This document shows positions 58,195 through 64,000 of a stretch of 64,000 nucleotides of DNA, piece after piece. The translations under genes and the position numbers were made by a program. The stretch is from Arenimonas sp. SCN 70-307 (GTDB lineage Bacteria > Pseudomonadota > Gammaproteobacteria > Xanthomonadales > Xanthomonadaceae): positions 41,428 to 105,427 of the forward strand of contig NZ_MEDO01000006.1 of assembly GCF_001724815.1 (NCBI RefSeq), given 5' to 3'. How positions within the stretch are numbered: position 1 is the stretch's first letter; every line of letters begins with the position of its first letter. Under the pieces are notes generated by a model. That model saw only the letters and a list, made by a program, of their open reading frames with translations, had not been told where the DNA came from and made no database searches.

Positions 58195-58941
58195 TTAGGC
58201 CAGGCCCTTGGCCTTGAGGGCCGAGACGAGCTCGGCGACGTCCTTCACCATCACGCCCTTGCTGCGCTTGGCGGGCGGGGCGTAGTGGGTGGTCTTGAGG
58301 TGGTCGCCCGCCTCGACGCCGAGCTCGGCGAAGGCGATCGTCTCGAGCGGCTTGGACTTGGCCTTCATGATGTCGGGCAGCTTGATGAAGCGCGGCTCGT
58401 TCAGGCGCAGGTCGGTGGTGATGACCGCGGGCAGCTGCACTTCCAGCACCTCGAGGCCGGCGTCGACCTCGCGGGTGACGGTGGCCTTGCCGTCGGCGAC
58501 CTCGACCTTGCCGGCGAAGGTGGCCTGCGGGCGGCCCCAGAGCGTGGCCAGCATCTGGCCGGTCTGGTTGGCGTCGTCGTCGATGGCCTGCTTGCCCAGC
58601 AGCACGATGTCCGGCTGCTCCTTCTCGACCAGCTTGAGCAGGGCGCGGGCGGCGGTGAGCGGCTGCACGGCGCTGTCGGTGACCACGTGGATGGCGCGGT
58701 TGGCGCCCATGGCCAGGCCGTTGCGCAGGTGCGCCTGGCAGTCGGCCGGGCCCATCGTGGCGACGATGACTTCGGTGGCGATGCCCTTGTCGCGCAGGCG
58801 CAGGGCTTCTTCCAGGGCGATGTCGTCGAAGGGGTTGGCGGAGAGCTTCACGCCCTCGGTCACCACGCCCGAGCCATCGGGCTTGACCTGGATGCGGACG
58901 TTGTAGTCCACCACCCGCTTGTAACCGACCAGAATCTTCAT
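58195..58941 (-). CDS. etfB: Electron transfer flavoprotein subunit beta
   Basis: The 248-residue beta subunit begins MKILVGYKRVVDYNVRIQV and contains NPFDDIALEEALRLRDKG, the AMP-binding part LLGKQAIDDDANQTGQMLA and the recognition loop region AVITTDLRLNEPRFIKLPDIMKAK, all family hallmarks. ATG 58941 is chosen because the family starts there. It is the first gene of etfB-etfA-wecB-GT and lies next to a palindromic region with back-to-back TAGAAT boxes. Confidence 0.96.
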   Translation of the reverse strand: MKILVGYKRVVDYNVRIQVKPDGSGVVTEGVKLSANPFDDIALEEALRLRDKGIATEVIVATMGPADCQAHLRNGLAMGANRAIHVVTDSAVQPLTAARALLKLVEKEQPDIVLLGKQAIDDDANQTGQMLATLWGRPQATFAGKVEVADGKATVTREVDAGLEVLEVQLPAVITTDLRLNEPRFIKLPDIMKAKSKPLETIAFAELGVEAGDHLKTTHYAPPAKRSKGVMVKDVAELVSALKAKGLA

Positions 58942-58989
58942 TTGGATGCGCTCCGAGCTGGTGGGCGCCCGTGGGGGGAGCGCCCGCAA

Positions 58990-59008
58990 GTAGAATCGGC
59001 AATTCTAC
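58990..59008. promoter_or_regulatory. Palindrome with back-to-back TAGAAT -10 boxes
   Basis: GTAGAAT-CGGCA-ATTCTAC is a perfect 7-bp inverted repeat between divergent etfB and the acyltransferase gene. TAGAAT reads as a -10 box on the plus strand (58991-58996, 56 bases before ATG 59053) and on the minus strand (59007-59002, 60 bases before etfB). No strong -35 hexamers are visible. Confidence 0.5.
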
Positions 59009-59052
59009 CTTGGCAGGCCGTGCCGGGGGCGTGCAGGGAGCCAGGGAGCCGT

Positions 59053-61059
59053 ATGGTGGCAAGACAGGACAGGCAGTCAGGCGGGGCGGCGGGGGCCGGC
59101 GGGGGCTACCGTCCCGACATCGACGGCCTTCGCGGCCTGGCCGTGCTGGCCGTGGTGCTCTACCACCTCGACCCGGCGCTGCTGCCCGGGGGCTACACCG
59201 GCGTCGACGTGTTCTTCGTGATCTCGGGCTACCTCATCACCCGGATCATCGCCGCTGAACAGGCGGCCGGCCGCTTCAGCTTCCGCGACTTCTACCTGCG
59301 CCGCGTGCGCCGCATCCTGCCGGTGCTGCTGGTGGTGGTCGCGGCCACCCTGCTCACCGGCGCGCTGGTGCTGCTGCCGGCCGAGCTCGAGGCCCTCGCG
59401 GGCACCGCGGCCTGGTCCCTGGCCGCGGCGGCGAACCTGTATTTCTGGCGCCAGCCCGATGGCGGCTACTTCGCCGACGCCAGCGCCGAGCAGCCGCTGC
59501 TGCACCTGTGGTCCCTGGGCGTGGAAGAGCAGTTCTACCTGCTCTGGCCGGCGCTGCTGGTGCTGCTGCTCGTGCGCGGGGGCCGCCGCCCGGCGACCTG
59601 GGTGACGCTGGCGCTGGTGGCGGCCTCGTTCGCCCACGCCGAGGCCATCAACGGCACCGATCCGCGTGCGGCCTTCTACCTGCTGCCCGCGCGTGCCGGC
59701 GAACTGCTGCTGGGCGCGCTGCTCGCCCTGCATGGCGACTGGCGCCCGGGCACCGCCCGTGCCCGCGTCCTCGCCGAGGTCCTGGCGCTGGCCGGCCTGG
59801 TCGCCCTGGCCTGGTCGCTGTGGCGGCTCGACCATTCGCATGCCTTCCCCGGGCTGTGGGCCCTGGTGCCGACGGGTGGCGCCGCGCTCGTGATCCTGGC
59901 CGGTGGCGCCGGTTCGCGGCTGCTGGCATGGCTCCTGGGCGCGCGCTGGCTGGTGGCGGTGGGCCTGCTGTCGTACTCGATCTACCTGTGGCACTGGCCC
60001 GTGCTGGCGTTCGCACGTTACTTCGCCGGCGGGCTTTCGCCTGCCCTCGCGGCGTCCTGCCTCGCCGTGATCGCGGCGCTCTCGCTGGCCAGTTACCGAT
60101 ACGTCGAGCAGCCGGCAAGGCGCTGGCGGCCCGCGCCGCGGCGGCAGCTGGCGTGGTTGTACGCGTTCCCGGCGGCCGCGATCGCGGTGGCGGCGCTTGC
60201 CCTGGTGCAGACGCAGGGCATGAAGCAGCGCATCGAATCCTCGCCGCGTTTCCAGGACGGCCTCGCCCGCATCGAGGCCGAGGCCCAGCCGGCGCTGGCC
60301 TTCGATTACAACTGCCAGCTCTCCGCCCACGACCCGGACCGGCTCGAGGATCCGCGCTGCCTGGTCGGCCCCGGCGCCGAAGCCGGCATCCTGCTGGCGG
60401 GAGACTCGAATGCGGCCCAGTTCGTCGGCCTGTTCGACGTGCTGTCGGCCCAGGCCGGCGTGCCGGTCCGCAACCTCAGCCACTCCGTCTGCCCGCCGCT
60501 CTTCCAGGGCGAGTACTCGTTCCCGCCGTACAAGGCCGGCTGCGATGCGTTCCGCCCCTTCCTGGCCGAGGTGCTGGCGAGCGGCCGCTTCCACACCGTG
60601 GTGCTGGGCGCTTCCTGGCGGCACTACGCGCAGGTGGCCAGCTTCCGTGCCGACCTCGAGGCCACGCTCGACGCGCTCGAGGCTGCCGGCCTGCGCGTTT
60701 TCCTCGTCGGCCAGATTCCCCACCATCCCGGGTTCAACCGCCACTGCGAACGACGCGGCCTGCGCCTGGGTTGGGTGGACTGCAGCCGCCGCCTGCAGCG
60801 GCCCGACGAGGGCGAGCCGGAATGGAACCGCTGGCTGGCCGAGGCCGCCTCGCGCCGGCCCGGGGTGCGCTACCTGTCCACGCATGGACTGCTCTGCGCG
60901 CAGGGCGCCTGCCGCCCGGTCGTGGCGGGCCGGCTGGCGTACTTCGATCCCGGACACCTGAGCATGGAAGGTTCGCGTGCACTGGGCCACGAGCTGCTGG
61001 CGCGGCCGGAGGCCAAGGCCTGGCTGGAGGTGTTCGAGCCCGTCCGCGAGGCCCGGTGA
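59053..61059 (+). CDS. OafA/YrhL-type O-acyltransferase with SGNH domain
   Basis: The 668-residue protein has an acyltransferase-3 membrane domain (about 20-375, ten helices) with [20 protein letters not shown] (catalytic His), [21 protein letters not shown] and [13 protein letters not shown] periplasmic SGNH domain follows (about 400-665) with [15 protein letters not shown] (Ser) and the Asp/His pair in [15 protein letters not shown]. Such proteins transfer acetyl groups from the cytoplasm to O-antigen or other surface glycans. Its place beside the polysaccharide genes fits O-acetylation of the polymer. ATG 59053 follows GGGAGCC. Confidence 0.92.
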   Translation: MVARQDRQSGGAAGAGGGYRPDIDGLRGLAVLAVVLYHLDPALLPGGYTGVDVFFVISGYLITRIIAAEQAAGRFSFRDFYLRRVRRILPVLLVVVAATLLTGALVLLPAELEALAGTAAWSLAAAANLYFWRQPDGGYFADASAEQPLLHLWSLGVEEQFYLLWPALLVLLLVRGGRRPATWVTLALVAASFAHAEAINGTDPRAAFYLLPARAGELLLGALLALHGDWRPGTARARVLAEVLALAGLVALAWSLWRLDHSHAFPGLWALVPTGGAALVILAGGAGSRLLAWLLGARWLVAVGLLSYSIYLWHWPVLAFARYFAGGLSPALAASCLAVIAALSLASYRYVEQPARRWRPAPRRQLAWLYAFPAAAIAVAALALVQTQGMKQRIESSPRFQDGLARIEAEAQPALAFDYNCQLSAHDPDRLEDPRCLVGPGAEAGILLAGDSNAAQFVGLFDVLSAQAGVPVRNLSHSVCPPLFQGEYSFPPYKAGCDAFRPFLAEVLASGRFHTVVLGASWRHYAQVASFRADLEATLDALEAAGLRVFLVGQIPHHPGFNRHCERRGLRLGWVDCSRRLQRPDEGEPEWNRWLAEAASRRPGVRYLSTHGLLCAQGACRPVVAGRLAYFDPGHLSMEGSRALGHELLARPEAKAWLEVFEPVREAR

Positions 61060-61078
61060 CCGAGATATCCTTCCGGAC

Positions 61079-61987
61079 ATGAGCCTGCCCGACCTGAGCC
61101 ACCTCGACCGCCTGGAAGCCGAGGCCATCCACATCCTGCGCGAGGTGGCGGCCGAATTCCGCAATCCCGTGATGCTCTATTCGGTGGGCAAGGACAGTTC
61201 GGTGCTGCTGCACCTGCTGCTCAAGGCCTTCCACCCGGCGCGGCCGCCGATCCCGCTGCTGCACGTGGACACGACCTGGAAGTTCCGGGAAATGATCGCG
61301 TTCCGCGACCGCCGCGCGGCCGAGACCGGCGTGACGCTGCACACCCACACCAATCCCGACGGCCTGGCCCAGGGCGTGAACCCGATCAGCCACGGCGCCA
61401 CGGTGCACACCGACGTGATGAAGACCCAGGCGCTCAAGCAGGCCCTGGACCAGTGGGGTTTCGACGCGGCCATCGGCGGCGCCCGCCGCGACGAGGAGAA
61501 GTCGCGCGCCAAGGAGCGCGTCTTCTCCTTCCGCACCGCCCAGCACCGCTGGGACCCGAAGAACCAGCGGCCCGAGCTGTGGGACCTGTACAACGCCCGC
61601 ATCCACAAGGGCGAGAGCGTGCGCGTGTTCCCGATCTCGAACTGGACCGAGCTCGATGTCTGGCTCTACATCTTCCGCGAGAAGATCCCGGTGCCCTCGC
61701 TCTACTTCGCCGCCGAGCGGCCGGTGGTCGAGCGCGACGGCGCGCTGATCATGGTCGACGACGAGCGCCTGCCGCTGCGCGAGGGCGAGCTGCCGGCGAT
61801 GCGCCGGGTGCGCTTCCGCACCCTGGGCTGCTACCCGCTCACCGGCGCGATCGAATCCGGGGCCGACACGCTCGAGGCGATCATCGCCGAGATGCTGGTG
61901 GCCACCACCTCCGAGCGCCAGGGCCGCGTCATCGACCACGACCCCTCGGCCTCGATGGAAAAGAAGAAGCAGGAGGGCTACTTCTGA
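61079..61987 (+). CDS. cysD: Sulfate adenylyltransferase subunit 2
   Basis: The 302-residue subunit makes adenosine 5'-phosphosulfate from ATP and sulfate. The PP-loop is [14 protein letters not shown], followed by [38 protein letters not shown] and the closing [12 protein letters not shown] and KKKQEGYF, all of which are highly conserved. It requires the GTPase CysN, encoded next with a one-base overlap (TGATG). The start ATG lies 19 bases after the acyltransferase stop, without an obvious promoter. Confidence 0.97.
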   Translation: MSLPDLSHLDRLEAEAIHILREVAAEFRNPVMLYSVGKDSSVLLHLLLKAFHPARPPIPLLHVDTTWKFREMIAFRDRRAAETGVTLHTHTNPDGLAQGVNPISHGATVHTDVMKTQALKQALDQWGFDAAIGGARRDEEKSRAKERVFSFRTAQHRWDPKNQRPELWDLYNARIHKGESVRVFPISNWTELDVWLYIFREKIPVPSLYFAAERPVVERDGALIMVDDERLPLREGELPAMRRVRFRTLGCYPLTGAIESGADTLEAIIAEMLVATTSERQGRVIDHDPSASMEKKKQEGYF

Positions 61988-63882
61988 TGGCCGGCATGGA
62001 CCCCGCCGCCACCGTCGCGGCCTACCTGCACCAGCACGAAACCAAGGGCCTGCTGCGCTTCATCACCTGCGGCAGCGTCGACGACGGCAAGAGCACGCTG
62101 ATCGGCCGGCTGCTGCACGACACCAAGCGCCTGTTCGACGACCAACTGGCGGCCCTGGAACGAGACAGCCGCCGCCATGGGACCCAAGGCCAGGACATTG
62201 ATTTTGCGCTCCTGGTCGACGGCCTCGCCGCCGAGCGCGAACAGGGCATCACCATCGACGTGGCCTACCGCTTCTTCGACACCGAGCGGCGCAAGTTCAT
62301 CGTCGCCGACTGCCCGGGCCACGAGCAGTACACCCGCAACATGGCCACCGGCGCCTCCACGGCCGACCTGGCCGTGGTGCTGGTGGACGCGCGCAAGGGC
62401 CTGCTGACCCAGACGCGCCGGCACAGCTACATCGTCTCGCTGCTGGGCATCCGCCACGTGGTGCTGGCGGTGAACAAGATGGACCTGGTGGGCCATGACC
62501 AGTCCGTGTTCGACGACATCGTCGCCGGCTACCGCGAACTCGCCGCGCAGCTGGGCATCGGGCACGTGCAGGCGATTCCGCTGTCGGCGCTGCGCGGCGA
62601 CAACGTGACCGCCAACTCGCCGGCGATGCCCTGGTACACCGGGCCCTCGCTGCTCGGGCACCTCGAAACCGTGGACGTGCGCCGCGACGCCGCCGACCCG
62701 GGCTTCCGCCTGCCGGTGCAGTGGGTGTGCCGCCCCGACCAGGATTTCCGCGGTTTCGCGGGCACCGTGGCCGCCGGCGACGTGGAGCCGGGCGACGCGG
62801 TCGTGGTACTGCCCTCGGGCCGCCGCACGCAGGTGGCGCGCATCGTCACCCCGGCCGGCGACCTGCCGCGCGCGGGCCGCGGCCAGCCGGTGGTGCTCAC
62901 GCTGGCCGACGAAGTGGACGTGAGCCGCGGCGACGTCATCGCCGCCGCCGCCGCGCCGCCGCAGGTGGCCGACCAGTTCGCGGCCCACCTGCTGTGGATG
63001 GGCGAGCAGCCGCTGCTGCCGGGCCGTCCGTACTGGCTCAAGATCGGCGCGCGCACGGTCGGCGCGCAGGTCACCGAGATCAAGCACAAGGTGGACGTGA
63101 ACACGCAGGCCGAGCTGGCGGCCAAGCACCTCGACCTCAACGAGGTGGCGGTGTGCAACCTCGGCCTCGACCAGCCGATCGCCTTCGAGCCCTACGAAAC
63201 CAGCCGCGCGCTGGGCGGCTTCATCCTCATCGACCGGCAGACGAACGCCACGGTCGGCGCCGGCACGCTCGACTTCGCGCTGCGCCGCGCCGCCAACATC
63301 CACTGGCAGCCGCTGGACGTGGACAAGGCCGCGCGCGCCCGCAGCCTGGGCCAGGTGCCGCGCTGCCTGTGGTTCACGGGCCTGTCGGGCGCGGGCAAGT
63401 CGACGGTGGCCAACCTGCTCGACAAGCGGCTGCATGCGATGGGCCGGCACACCTACATCCTCGACGGCGACAACGTGCGCCATGGCCTGAACAAGGACCT
63501 GGGCTTCACGGCCGAGGACCGCGTGGAGAACATCCGCCGCGTGGCCGAGGTGGCGAAGCTGATGGTGGATGCGGGCCTGATCGTGCTGGTCAGCTTCATC
63601 TCGCCCTTCCGCGCCGAACGCCGGCTGGCGCGCGACCTGTTCGCCGACGGCGAGTTCGTCGAGGTCTTCGTCGACACGCCGCTGGCGGTGGCCGAGCAGC
63701 GCGACGTCAAGGGCCTCTACGCCAAGGCGCGCGCGGGCCAGATCAAGAACTTCACGGGCATCGACTCGCCCTACGAAGTGCCCGAGCACCCGGAAATCCA
63801 CCTGCTCGCCGACCGCACCGACGCCGAGGCCATGGCCGACGCCATCATCGCCCACCTCAACGCCACCCCCACCGGCCTGTGA
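61987..63882 (+). CDS. cysNC: CysN-CysC fusion: sulfate adenylyltransferase GTPase and APS kinase
   Basis: The 631-residue bifunctional protein has an EF-Tu-like GTPase part (about 20-440) with P-loop GSVDDGKST (29-37), [12 protein letters not shown] and NKMDLV, followed by the beta-barrel domains. The C-terminal APS kinase (about 450-631) has GLSGAGKST (465-473), [25 protein letters not shown] and the lid region [18 protein letters not shown]. It drives APS synthesis by GTP hydrolysis and phosphorylates APS to PAPS for cysteine synthesis. The fusion is common in xanthomonads and rhizobia. No PAPS reductase or sulfotransferase is in the window. Confidence 0.97.
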   Translation: MAGMDPAATVAAYLHQHETKGLLRFITCGSVDDGKSTLIGRLLHDTKRLFDDQLAALERDSRRHGTQGQDIDFALLVDGLAAEREQGITIDVAYRFFDTERRKFIVADCPGHEQYTRNMATGASTADLAVVLVDARKGLLTQTRRHSYIVSLLGIRHVVLAVNKMDLVGHDQSVFDDIVAGYRELAAQLGIGHVQAIPLSALRGDNVTANSPAMPWYTGPSLLGHLETVDVRRDAADPGFRLPVQWVCRPDQDFRGFAGTVAAGDVEPGDAVVVLPSGRRTQVARIVTPAGDLPRAGRGQPVVLTLADEVDVSRGDVIAAAAAPPQVADQFAAHLLWMGEQPLLPGRPYWLKIGARTVGAQVTEIKHKVDVNTQAELAAKHLDLNEVAVCNLGLDQPIAFEPYETSRALGGFILIDRQTNATVGAGTLDFALRRAANIHWQPLDVDKAARARSLGQVPRCLWFTGLSGAGKSTVANLLDKRLHAMGRHTYILDGDNVRHGLNKDLGFTAEDRVENIRRVAEVAKLMVDAGLIVLVSFISPFRAERRLARDLFADGEFVEVFVDTPLAVAEQRDVKGLYAKARAGQIKNFTGIDSPYEVPEHPEIHLLADRTDAEAMADAIIAHLNATPTGL

Positions 63883-63901
63883 TGCTTTCGCTTGCCTGAA
63901 A

Positions 63902-63930
63902 CCTGTAGGAGCAACTGTCTTGCTCAGGCC
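63902..63930. repeat. Half copy of the TGTAGGAGC repeat family
   Basis: CCTGTAGGAGCAACTGTCTT, continuing TGCTCAGGC, has the GTAGGAGC start shared with the inverted repeat between fah and maiA. Within it, GAGCAA and TTGCTC form a short hairpin. The final ~70 bases of the window hold no gene I can support. Confidence 0.55.
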
Positions 63931-64000
63931 GGGTGGACCCTCCAATCGGTCTGATCCCTAATCATGGCGTTCAGGCGGATTGCCAGTATGCGCATGCAAG

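Overview
The window is about 70% GC, densely packed, and reads as chromosome of a gammaproteobacterium of the Xanthomonadales (Xanthomonadaceae/Lysobacteraceae type; the genus cannot be fixed from sequence alone). This rests on the set of neighbours: a complete homogentisate pathway, branched-chain 2-oxoacid dehydrogenase, tryptophan 2,3-dioxygenase, PilU, and above all a surface-polysaccharide cluster lying around metB and up to etfA, the classic variable lps locus of Xanthomonas. I see no insertion sequence, prophage, CRISPR array or plasmid gene, and no gap longer than 300 bases without a gene.

Left part (1-14.8 kb): the tail of a SPOR-like protein, tRNA-Thr(TGT), then a three-gene signalling operon made of a very large membrane PAS/GAF histidine kinase, a single-domain Rcp1-like receiver, and a receiver-PAS-LOV-GGDEF-EAL protein whose LOV domain has the full flavin-adduct signature. 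Next come a periplasmic rhodanese overlapping an arginase, an entericidin-like lipoprotein, a secreted protein of unknown function, trpS, a small membrane protein, and a GAF-GGDEF diguanylate cyclase bracketed by two long palindromic repeats that each start right after a stop codon.

Middle (14.8-36.6 kb): bkd-type E1alpha-E1beta-E2 genes (branched-chain keto acid oxidation and iso-fatty acid primers), a large secreted endonuclease/exonuclease/phosphatase-fold nuclease, kynA, three transporters (AbgT, POT peptide, MFSD1-like MFS), a threonine-synthase-like PLP enzyme, and the tyrosine catabolic operon hppD-hmgA-fah-maiA with a divergent MarR repressor and a palindromic operator inside the hppD promoter. 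PilU, a DUF4398/OmpA pair and a DUF465 gene with a structured leader follow.

Right part (36.6-64 kb): the two transsulfuration genes (cystathionine beta-synthase and metB) are separated by a Wzm/Wzt ABC export module with GtrA/GT2 and a pyruvyl-transferase-like gene. After metB come two coiled-coil glycosyltransferases, a zinc-ribbon methyltransferase, the two CoA-transferase subunits (LpsI/LpsJ-like), a multi-span membrane glycosyltransferase-like protein, a DUF898/M48 peptidase pair, and a leftward operon etfB-etfA-wecB-glycosyltransferase. An OafA-type O-acyltransferase and the sulfate-activation genes cysD-cysNC end the window. The polysaccharide genes suggest an ABC-transporter-dependent O-antigen with ManNAc-derived sugar, O-acetyl and possibly methyl or pyruvyl decoration. 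Many genes overlap by 1-4 bases, and several promoters carry a TAGAAT-like -10 box.
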